Positions 1 to 6,192 of a stretch of DNA of 6,642 nucleotides are shown in pieces. Position numbers and translations under genes: made by a program. The DNA comes from Pseudomonadota bacterium (GTDB lineage Bacteria > Pseudomonadota > Alphaproteobacteria > Sphingomonadales > Sphingomonadaceae), in the NCBI GenBank assembly GCA_947474905.1, contig CANJKQ010000055.1, positions 1 through 6,642 of the forward strand, written 5' to 3'. The notes under the pieces are model-generated. The model did not search any database and was not told the DNA's origin. It saw only the letters and a program-made list of their open reading frames with translations. Numbering within the stretch: the first letter of the stretch is position 1; every line of letters begins with the position of its first letter.

Positions 1-42
1 CTTGACATCCCGCGCTTCCTGCATCGGCAAAATAACCAATGA
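1..42 (+). CDS. ftsZ: Cell division protein FtsZ, C-terminal end (partial)
   Basis: Frame 1 reads LDIPRFLHRQNNQ and stops at TGA (40-42); the rest of the gene lies before the window. The pattern L-D-I-P-x-F-L-x-x-Q is the conserved C-terminal peptide of FtsZ (E. coli FtsZ ends YLDIPAFLRKQAD). In the family this tail follows a disordered linker and docks membrane anchors and regulators such as FtsA, ZipA or MinC on the tubulin-like division ring. Only 13 residues are visible, so the call rests on the motif. It is supported by the next gene, which encodes a protein with a septum-binding SPOR domain. A chance match in an unrelated protein is possible but unlikely given how many motif positions agree. 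Confidence 0.75.
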   Translation, partial: LDIPRFLHRQNNQ

Positions 43-53
43 CATCGGGGGCT

Positions 54-94
54 GATCACCCGGATTGATCGCTGCAGCGGTCTGCCGGTGGATC
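54..94. repeat. Imperfect inverted repeat in the ftsZ-SPOR gap
   Basis: GATCACCCGG (54-63) and CCGGTGGATC (85-94) pair at 8 of 10 positions, with a two-base mismatch in the middle. A perfect 10-base palindrome, CGCTGCAGCG (70-79), sits almost exactly at their centre. No T-run follows, so this is not an ordinary intrinsic terminator. It could be an RNA structure separating ftsZ from the next gene, a protein-binding site, or chance in GC-rich DNA. The rest of the 43-141 gap shows no clear promoter. Confidence 0.25.
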
Positions 95-141
95 GGCCCT
101 TGCGTTGCCCGGGGCGCCATCGTTTAAGCGGAAACTAGCCC

Positions 142-2091
142 ATGTTTCGCGCCATTTCCGCCATGCTGGGGGTCATCGCGACGGCCCTTGCCACCCCGAT
201 TGCGCAGGCGCAGACAGCGCCGGTGCCGGGCACGGCGGTGGTGCCGCCCGCCAACCCCGATGCCGACGCGCTGGCCGCGCAGATGCGCCTGCTGGCCGAC
301 AATCCGGAAAACCCCGATGCGCTGATCATTGCCGGGCAACTGGCGACGCGTCTGGGCGATCTGGCAGGCGCGGAGGCGTTTTTCCGCCGCGCCGATCAAC
401 TTGGCACCAATGATCCCCGCCTGCTCGCCGCCAAGGCCATGCTGGCCGTGCGGCAGGAACGGCCGGGCCAGGCGCTGATGCTGTTTGATCAGGCGAGTGC
501 GCATGGCCTGGCGCTTGACGATTATCTGGCCGATCGTGGCCTTGCCTATGATCTGGTCGGTGATCAGCCGCGCGCGCAACGCGATTATAAGGACGCGCTG
601 AAGCGCGGCGCGAGCGACGAGACCATCCGGCGCTATGCGCTGTCGCTCGGCATTGCCGATAAGCGGGAGTTGGCGCTGGCGCAGCTTGACCCGCAGGTGC
701 GCAAGAGCGATCGCGGGGCGTGGCGCGTGCGTGCCTTTGTGCTGGCGATGACGGGCGATCCGAAGGGCGCTGAACAGATTGCCAATGCCATGCTGCCGCC
801 CGCAATGGCGAGCGGGCTGCAGCATTTCTTTTACGTGCTGCCCACCCTTGCCCCCGCCGACAAGGCCTTTGCCGTCCATTTCGGCGAGTTGCGAGCGACG
901 CCCGAGCGGCTGGCCGATGCGCGGCTGGCGCCACCGCTGACGCCGCTCGTCGTGCCGCCCGAGCCGACGCGCGTTGCCGCTGCCGCGGTTCCCGCAAGCC
1001 CCGCCAAGGCGCGTCGCGGTCGCAATCGGGTGGCGCCTGCGGTGGTGGCGACACCGGTATCTGCGCCGGTCGCGGCGGTGCCCTTGCCCCCGCCGCCGCG
1101 CGAAGAGGTGGTGACGGTCGATACCGACCTGCCGCCCGCGCATGACTTGCCTGCAGCCCCGCCGCCATCCCCGCGCCCGGCCCCCGTGGTGCCGTCCGTC
1201 GCCGCTGCCACGCCAAAGCCCGTCGATGCGGCGGCCAAGCCGGTTTCGGTCGCGCCGGCGGCCGAGCGGCCACCAACGCCCGTTGCCGCGCCGGTTGTTC
1301 AGCCGGTCGTCGCCGCCACGCCCGCCACCGCGCCCGCGCTGGCCGTGGCAACGCCCCCGCCGGTTGCGCCCACCGCCACGCGGCCCATGCCCGGCGCGCC
1401 GGAGCGACCGAGCGAGACGGTTTCGGTCACCACGCCAACGGTCATTGCACCTACCGTCGTCGCTGCCGCCGTCAGGCCCGAACCGCCAAAGGTCACCGAT
1501 GCGCCGGCGCCGAAGCTGCCGCGCCCCGTCGCCGATAGCGCCCGCCCGGTGCGCAGCGACGATGCGTTGCTGTCGACAATTGTCGCGGGCCTCGCCCCGC
1601 CCGCAAAGCCGAAGGCGAAATCACCGCCGCCCGCCGCGCTTGCCGACGACGCCAAGCCCGAGCCGCGCGGCAAGACCCCGGCAGGCGAAGGCGATTGCCT
1701 GCCCGCTCAGCATCGCAAGGGGGCCAAGCCCGCAGCCGCGCACAAGAAAGCCGCCGCGACAGGCTGCCCCGTCGACAAGGCCGCCAAGACCAAGAAAGAC
1801 GATCCCGCCAAGAAAGAGCCTGCACGCATCTGGGTTCAGGTGGCAGGCGGCGCCAATCAGCGCGACCTGATCAAGGCGTGGAACGCAGCCAAGGCCAAGG
1901 CGCCTGCCGCATTTAAGGGCCGCAAAAGCTGGACGACTCCGCTGCGCGTCACCAACCGGGTGCTGACCGGCCCGTTCAAGACGCGCGACGAGGCGCAGGA
2001 CTTCGTCAACAGCGTCGCCAAATCGGGCATTTCGGCGTTCGTTTTCGAAAGCGAGGCCGGGCAGAAGATCGATCCGCTCAATGGCAAATAA
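142..2091 (+). CDS. Exported TPR-SPOR domain protein, probable septal peptidoglycan-binding protein
   Basis: This 649-residue protein probably acts in the periplasm. Residues 1-23 form a Sec-type signal peptide ending in AQA, with likely cleavage before QT. Residues about 58-230 hold four or five TPR-like helical pairs, for example GDLAGAEAFFRRADQLG, and probably mediate protein contacts. From about 265 to 500 the chain is rich in Pro, Ala and Val, and from 500 to 560 in Lys and Ala; this is presumably a disordered linker. It contains the only two cysteines, C519 and C542, which could form a disulfide. Residues about 562-643 (from RIWVQVAGG to FVFESE) match a SPOR domain, a family that binds glycan strands stripped of stem peptides at division sites. 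The ATG at 142 is chosen because it gives the signal peptide; a weak GGAAA lies 7 bases upstream. The gene follows the probable ftsZ end and overlaps dgt by 11 bases. SPOR and export are well supported; the division role is inferred. Confidence 0.93.
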   Translation: MFRAISAMLGVIATALATPIAQAQTAPVPGTAVVPPANPDADALAAQMRLLADNPENPDALIIAGQLATRLGDLAGAEAFFRRADQLGTNDPRLLAAKAMLAVRQERPGQALMLFDQASAHGLALDDYLADRGLAYDLVGDQPRAQRDYKDALKRGASDETIRRYALSLGIADKRELALAQLDPQVRKSDRGAWRVRAFVLAMTGDPKGAEQIANAMLPPAMASGLQHFFYVLPTLAPADKAFAVHFGELRATPERLADARLAPPLTPLVVPPEPTRVAAAAVPASPAKARRGRNRVAPAVVATPVSAPVAAVPLPPPPREEVVTVDTDLPPAHDLPAAPPPSPRPAPVVPSVAAATPKPVDAAAKPVSVAPAAERPPTPVAAPVVQPVVAATPATAPALAVATPPPVAPTATRPMPGAPERPSETVSVTTPTVIAPTVVAAAVRPEPPKVTDAPAPKLPRPVADSARPVRSDDALLSTIVAGLAPPAKPKAKSPPPAALADDAKPEPRGKTPAGEGDCLPAQHRKGAKPAAAHKKAAATGCPVDKAAKTKKDDPAKKEPARIWVQVAGGANQRDLIKAWNAAKAKAPAAFKGRKSWTTPLRVTNRVLTGPFKTRDEAQDFVNSVAKSGISAFVFESEAGQKIDPLNGK

Positions 2092-3247
2092 GTTGGCTTG
2101 GGCGGCCGACCCGGCGGCGTCGCGGGGTCGGCTGCATGTCGAGGATATGGCGGGCACGCGCGGGCCGCGTGACGCCTTTCAACGCGACCGCGACCGCATC
2201 ATCCATTCGATCAGCTTCCGCCGCCTGCGCCACAAGACCCAGGTGTTCATGGCGCCCGATGGCGACCATTTCCGCGTGCGGATGACGCACAGCCTGGAAG
2301 TCGCGCAAATCGGTCGCACCATCGCGCGCGCGCTTGGCCTCAACGAAGACCTGACCGAGGCGCTGTGCCTGGCGCATGACATTGGCCACCCGCCCTTTGG
2401 CCATGCCGGGGAGCGGGCGCTGACCGAGGCATTGGCGGGGCAGGGGGGCTTTGATCATAACGGCCATACCCTGCGCGCGCTGATGGAAATGGAGCGGAGC
2501 TATCCGCGCTGGAATGGCCTCAACTTGAGTTGGGAGACGCTGGAGGGCCTGGCCAAGCATAACGGGCCGATTGCCGACCCGGGCTGGGCACTGGCGGCGG
2601 CGGATGCGGCCTTTCCGCTCGATCTGGCGCGCTATTCCTCGCTTGAAGCGCAAATCGCGGCCATTGCCGACGATATTGCCTATGACAATCATGATATCGA
2701 TGACGGCCTGCGCGCGGGGTTGCTCGATTTTGACCGGCTGCTCAGCGTGCCGATGGTCGCAAGCTTGTGGGCGGAGATTGAACAGCGCTTTCCCAATGTG
2801 GGGCGGCGGCGGCTGACCCATGAGCTGGTGCGCACCCAGATCGGCGTGATGGTGACCGATGTCATCGCCGAAACCGAACGTCGCCTTGCCGAAGCAGGCA
2901 TCGCCACCGCTGACGACGTGCGCGCGGCGGACCGGCCGATCGTCGGTTTTTCGCCCGCCATGCAGGAGCATGAGCGGACGTTGAAGCGGCTGATGTATGC
3001 CGAGCTTTACCACCATCCGCGCCAGCTTGCGGCAGCCGAGGTTGCGCATGGCATCACCGCCGGGCTGTTCAGCGCCTATACCGATGACCCAAAACGGCTG
3101 CCGCCCGACTGGCGCGATCGATTGCCTGAAGCGGAGCCCTGGCGGAGCCGCCACATCGCCGATTTCATCGCCGGCATGACCGATCGCTACGCCATTGCCC
3201 GGTATCGCGAGGTGGTCGGTGCGCTCGACTTGCCCGAAGGATTTTGA
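2081..3247 (+). CDS. dgt: Deoxyguanosinetriphosphate triphosphohydrolase-like HD-domain protein
   Basis: This 388-residue cytoplasmic protein is of normal length for bacterial dGTPase-like enzymes, which hydrolyse dGTP or other dNTPs to the nucleoside plus triphosphate. The conserved N-terminal block RDRDRIIHSISFRRL lies at residues 35-49, followed by HKTQV. The HD metal site is visible as H70 (RMTHSLEVAQIGR), H99-D100 (AHDIGHPPFGHAGE) and an acidic ligand at D197 or D198 (ADDIAYDNHDIDDG). FDHNGHTLR (124-132) is also typical. No key residue is missing. The ATG at 2081 fits the family's usual N-terminus (ADPAASRGR followed by the RDRDR block). It lies inside the end of the SPOR gene, with no good Shine-Dalgarno just upstream, so translation is probably coupled to that gene. 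The substrate (dGTP only or several dNTPs) cannot be read from the sequence. Confidence 0.95.
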   Translation: MANKLAWAADPAASRGRLHVEDMAGTRGPRDAFQRDRDRIIHSISFRRLRHKTQVFMAPDGDHFRVRMTHSLEVAQIGRTIARALGLNEDLTEALCLAHDIGHPPFGHAGERALTEALAGQGGFDHNGHTLRALMEMERSYPRWNGLNLSWETLEGLAKHNGPIADPGWALAAADAAFPLDLARYSSLEAQIAAIADDIAYDNHDIDDGLRAGLLDFDRLLSVPMVASLWAEIEQRFPNVGRRRLTHELVRTQIGVMVTDVIAETERRLAEAGIATADDVRAADRPIVGFSPAMQEHERTLKRLMYAELYHHPRQLAAAEVAHGITAGLFSAYTDDPKRLPPDWRDRLPEAEPWRSRHIADFIAGMTDRYAIARYREVVGALDLPEGF

Positions 3248-3251
3248 CGGC

Positions 3252-3318
3252 AGCGGCGTTTGGTAGAGCGACGATGATATCTCAGCACCGTTCGCGCTGA
3301 GTGTGTCGAAACGCCGTT
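3252..3318. other. Nested inverted repeat after dgt, possible RNA structure
   Basis: AGCGGCGTTT (3252-3261) pairs with AAACGCCGTT (3309-3318) over ten positions, one of them a G-U wobble; the inner eight are perfect. Inside it a second perfect stem joins CTCAGC (3281-3286) to GCTGAG (3296-3301) across a nine-base loop. The structure starts five bases after the dgt stop codon and runs into a T-rich stretch (3317-3325, TTCTTGTTT). It may end or protect the dgt transcript. The long outer loop and broken T-run make it an atypical intrinsic terminator. Confidence 0.35.
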
Positions 3319-3326
3319 CTTGTTTC
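3288..3326. repeat. Sphingomonad-type dispersed intergenic repeat (single copy here)
   Basis: The segment begins CCGTTCGCGCTGAG, continues TGTGTCGAAACGCC and ends GTTCTTGTTTCC. From memory it closely resembles a short repeat very common between genes of Sphingomonas, Sphingobium and Novosphingobium, whose core is CTGAGCTTGTCGAAG flanked by CCGTTCGTG on one side and CAC plus a T-rich tail on the other. This copy has diverged from it (TGTGTCGAAAC in place of CTTGTCGAAGC). The remembered form is a small imperfect hairpin of REP type; its function is not established. There is only one copy in this window, so repetition cannot be shown here. Confidence 0.55.
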
Positions 3327-3418
3327 CTGGAGAAAAGGGGCGGCCCGGTCGGCAAGTTAAGCGCGAATGGATGATGGTTGGCCGGGCAATCGGTCTGCTA
3401 TCTGCCCCAGCCATAATG

Positions 3419-5038
3419 ATGAAAGGCGTCGATACGGTGTCTGCTGTCAGCATTGCCCTTAATCGCTTCGGTCTTGGCGCGCGGCCGGACCAGCCGGTGC
3501 CCGAAGACCCCCGCCGCTGGTTGATCGGCCAGTTCGACCGGTTCGATCCGCGCCCTGGCCCGATTGCGGCGTTGCCGGGGCGCGCCCAGATCGCGCAGGA
3601 ACTGGCCGATTATCTCCAGCGCAATCGGGCGTTCATCCAGTCGGTGAATGGCGGCGCCCCGCGCCCGACCCGGGTGGCGGCGGCCGGCACCGACATGCCG
3701 GTCGGCCCGACCGGCGGGCTTGCCCTGTTGCTGGCGGCGACGTCCGACCCGAAGGAGATGATTGCCAAGCCCGCCGCCCCGGCGGCGCGCACCCCGGCAT
3801 CGTCCAATCCTGCCGCCCCCAATCCCGCCGCGCCGATGACGCCCGAGGAGACCGCCAAGCAGGAGCTGCGGCGCTTCATCGGGCAGGAAAGCCGCAGCAA
3901 TTATGTCGCCGCCGTCGGCGCGCGCGGGCAAGTGGCGGTTGGCAGCGACACGCCCTTTGTCGAGCGGATGGTGCAATTCTGGGCCAATCACTTCGCGGTG
4001 TCGGCGGACAAGCTGACGACGATTGGCATGGCCGGGCTGCTGGAGTTTGAGGCGATCCGCCCGCATGTGCTGGGCACGTTCGGCCAGATGGTCAACGCGG
4101 TTGAGCGCCATCCCGCGATGCTGCTCTATCTCGACCAGGCGCAGTCGATTGGCCCCAATTCGCAGGTGGGCGAGCGCACCGCCAATCGCCCCAACGGGCG
4201 CAAAACGGGGCTGAACGAGAATCTCGCGCGCGAGATTATGGAACTGCACACGCTTGGCGTGCGCACCGGTTACACCCAGACCGACGTCACCGAATTCGCC
4301 CGCGCAATGACGGGGTGGAGCATCTCCGGTCTTGCCCGCGGCCCCTATGCCAAGCTGCTTGGCATCAGCGACAATCCCGGGGAGTTTGTGTTCGTCGAGG
4401 CTACGCACGAGCCGGGCACCCGGACGATCATGGGCAAGCGCTATGGCCAGTCGGGTGAGCGCCAGGCGCAGGCGGTGATTGACGATCTCGTCGCTCACCC
4501 CGCCACCGCGACGCATATCGCCACCAAGCTGGCACGCCATTTCGCGGGTGACACGCCGCCCCCCGCGCTGGTTGATCGGCTGCGCACCTGTTACCTTCAG
4601 ACGGGCGGCAATCTGCCGGCCATGTATCGCGTGCTGATCGACTCGCCCGAGACGTGGGTTGAGGCGCCGACCAAGTTCCGCTCGCCCTGGGAGTGGTCGG
4701 TCGCGTCGCTGCGCGCGTTGCAGGTCAAGGATCTGCAGGCGCAGCAATTTACCGGCATGCTCAACCAGCTGGGCCAGCCGGCGTGGAAGCCCGGCTCGCC
4801 CGCCGGCTATGAGGATCTGAACGCCACCTGGGCGGGTGCCGATGCGGTGATGCGCCGGGTCGAGGCGGCGGAACGGATGGCGGCCAAGGCAGGCGCCACC
4901 ATCGATGCGCGTGCGCTCGCCGTAAGGCTCTATCCCGGCGGGCTCAGCGCGGCGACCGCCCAGGCGCTGGCGCGCGCGGAAAGCCCGCAACAAGCGCTGG
5001 CGTTGCTGCTCGTCTCCCCCGAAGCGATGCGGAGGTAA
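3419..5038 (+). CDS. DUF1800 domain-containing protein
   Basis: The protein is 539 residues from the ATG at 3419. It carries the family's landmarks in order: SIALNRFGLGARPDQ near the N-terminus, MVQFWANHFAVS from about 184, PAMLLYLDQAQSIGPNS, GLNENLAREIMELHTLGV from about 264, YTQTDVTEFARAMTGW, KLARHFAGD near 370, and near the C-terminus the blocks KFRSPWEWSVASLRAL and GQPAWKPGSPAGYED. A Pro/Ala-rich insertion near residues 118-140 includes NPAAP twice in tandem. DUF1800 has no established activity and is commonly encoded beside DUF1501, as here. The start is uncertain. In-frame options are TTG 3320, ATG 3371, ATG 3416, ATG 3419 and GTG 3437; homology begins about residue 8, and AAAGG (3422-3426) is suitably placed for GTG 3437. 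None gives a convincing signal peptide. The gene is probably transcribed from a promoter in the gap after dgt. Confidence 0.93.
   Translation: MKGVDTVSAVSIALNRFGLGARPDQPVPEDPRRWLIGQFDRFDPRPGPIAALPGRAQIAQELADYLQRNRAFIQSVNGGAPRPTRVAAAGTDMPVGPTGGLALLLAATSDPKEMIAKPAAPAARTPASSNPAAPNPAAPMTPEETAKQELRRFIGQESRSNYVAAVGARGQVAVGSDTPFVERMVQFWANHFAVSADKLTTIGMAGLLEFEAIRPHVLGTFGQMVNAVERHPAMLLYLDQAQSIGPNSQVGERTANRPNGRKTGLNENLAREIMELHTLGVRTGYTQTDVTEFARAMTGWSISGLARGPYAKLLGISDNPGEFVFVEATHEPGTRTIMGKRYGQSGERQAQAVIDDLVAHPATATHIATKLARHFAGDTPPPALVDRLRTCYLQTGGNLPAMYRVLIDSPETWVEAPTKFRSPWEWSVASLRALQVKDLQAQQFTGMLNQLGQPAWKPGSPAGYEDLNATWAGADAVMRRVEAAERMAAKAGATIDARALAVRLYPGGLSAATAQALARAESPQQALALLLVSPEAMRR
5031..5036 (+). 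promoter_or_regulatory. Strong ribosome binding site for the DUF1501 gene
   Basis: GGAGGT lies six bases before the ATG at 5043 and is the best Shine-Dalgarno sequence in the window. It overlaps the last codons and the first base of the stop codon (TAA 5036-5038) of the DUF1800 gene. Ribosomes finishing the first gene therefore end on the entry site of the second. This supports the chosen start and coupled expression of the pair. Confidence 0.85.
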
Positions 5039-5042
5039 TATC

Positions 5043-6191
5043 ATGCTCGATCGTCGTTCCTTCCTCGCGCGTGGTGGTGCCGCCACGCTGGCGCTGGGTT
5101 TTGCCCCGCGCATCGCCTTTGCCCGTGCCGCGACGGACCGCCGGTTCGTCTTCATTATCCAGCGCGGCGCCGCCGATGGCCTCGGCACGCTGGCCCCGCT
5201 TGGCGATCCGGCCTTTGCGGGCCTGCGCGGGCCGTTCGCGGATGATTTTGACAAGGGCATGAAGCTCGACGGGATGTTCACGCTCCATCCCAATCTGGCG
5301 ACGCTGGGCAGCCTTTATCAGCAGCGCCAGGCGATTTTCGCCCACGCTGTCGCCTCGCCCTATCGCGACCGGTCGCATTTCGATGGGCAGAATGTCCTCG
5401 AAACGGGGGCGGCGGGTGCGTATCAGGTCAAGGATGGCTGGATGAACCGGCTGCTCGGGCTGCTTCCCGCCAATGAAGCGCGCGCAATGGCGATTTCGGC
5501 GACGGTGCCGATGGCGCTGCGCGGACCGCATGATGTCGATTCCTATGCGCCGTCCAACCTGCCGCAAGCGAGCGACGACCTGATCCAGCGCGTGTCGATG
5601 ATGTATGACGGCGACGCGCAGCTCCACCAGCTGTGGAGCGAGGCGATGAGCACGCGCGCGCTGGCGGGCGACCTTACCGCCGATAATGGCAAGGGCGGCG
5701 CATCAACGGGCGCGCTCGCCGCCAAATTGCTGGCACCGGCCGACGGCGCGCGCATCGCGATGATCGAAACGGGTGGATGGGACACCCATGCCGCGCAGCG
5801 CGGGCGTCTGGCTGGGCAGCTGAAGGGGCTGGATGGGCTGGTCGCGTCGCTCAAGGACGGGCTGGGGCCGCTCTGGGCGAACACGCTGGTGGTGATCGCG
5901 ACCGAATTTGGCCGGACCGCGGCGGTTAACGGCACCAACGGCACCGACCATGGCACCGCGTCGTGCGCGATGCTGCTCGGTGGCGCGGTGCGCGGCGGAC
6001 GGATCGTGGCGGATTGGCCAGGATTGAAGCAGAATGCGCTGTACGAAGGCCGCGACCTGCGGCCGACCACCTCGCTCGACGGGCTGATCGGCGGCGCCAT
6101 GGCAAGCCATTTCGCCGTCGATCCGGGCCGGTTGATGCCGACGCTGTTCCCCGGTGCCGCAGATACGCGCGTGGTGGAGGGGCTGGTCTAA
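5043..6191 (+). CDS. DUF1501 domain-containing protein, Tat-exported
   Basis: The protein has 382 residues. Its N-terminus is a twin-arginine signal: R4-R5 in DRRSFLARGG, a hydrophobic stretch to about residue 21, and likely cleavage after AFA (27). It is thus predicted to fold in the cytoplasm and cross to the periplasm through Tat, which suits a cofactor- or metal-containing protein. Family motifs follow: QRGAADGL (40-47, with D45), SPYRDRSHFDGQ (105-116), GGWDTH (244-249), TEFGRT (287-292) and NGTDHG (299-304). DUF1501 is related to the alkaline phosphatase/sulfatase superfamily, and the conserved Asp and His residues (D45, D247, H249, D302, H303) look like metal ligands; I infer this from pattern only. 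No substrate is known to me. The gene starts four bases after the DUF1800 stop and is probably in the same operon. It appears complete. Confidence 0.95.
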   Translation: MLDRRSFLARGGAATLALGFAPRIAFARAATDRRFVFIIQRGAADGLGTLAPLGDPAFAGLRGPFADDFDKGMKLDGMFTLHPNLATLGSLYQQRQAIFAHAVASPYRDRSHFDGQNVLETGAAGAYQVKDGWMNRLLGLLPANEARAMAISATVPMALRGPHDVDSYAPSNLPQASDDLIQRVSMMYDGDAQLHQLWSEAMSTRALAGDLTADNGKGGASTGALAAKLLAPADGARIAMIETGGWDTHAAQRGRLAGQLKGLDGLVASLKDGLGPLWANTLVVIATEFGRTAAVNGTNGTDHGTASCAMLLGGAVRGGRIVADWPGLKQNALYEGRDLRPTTSLDGLIGGAMASHFAVDPGRLMPTLFPGAADTRVVEGLV

Positions 6192-6192
6192 G

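Noticed and set aside
2..7. TTGACA, a perfect sigma-70 -35 box
   Set aside because: It lies in the FtsZ coding tail, and no -10-like hexamer occurs at 16-18 bases downstream.
124..1351. Two long minus-strand open frames (339 and 341 codons) opposite the SPOR gene
   Set aside because: Low-complexity Arg/Ala/His-rich translations with no recognisable domain. The plus strand has a signal peptide, TPR repeats and a SPOR domain.
1142..1870. A 242-codon plus-strand frame inside the SPOR gene
   Set aside because: It is a shifted reading of the Pro/Ala linker, composed almost only of Arg, Pro and Ser, and has no domain.
3320..3370. TTG at 3320 as the start of the DUF1800 gene
   Set aside because: The added residues are unlike the family, there is no ribosome binding site before it, and the codon lies in the sphingomonad-type repeat.
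3806..3835. Tandem 15-base repeat encoding NPAAP twice
   Set aside because: Only two units in a Pro/Ala-rich insertion; ordinary low-complexity variation, not a separate element.
3398..5293. A 631-codon open frame on the minus strand opposite the DUF1800 gene
   Set aside because: Its product is Arg/Gly/Ala-rich with no family motif. It mirrors a gene with GC-rich third positions, where antisense stop codons are rare.
5928..5945. Tandem 9-base repeat encoding NGT twice
   Set aside because: It falls in the NGTDHG motif region, where DUF1501 proteins commonly read similarly, so it reflects protein conservation.
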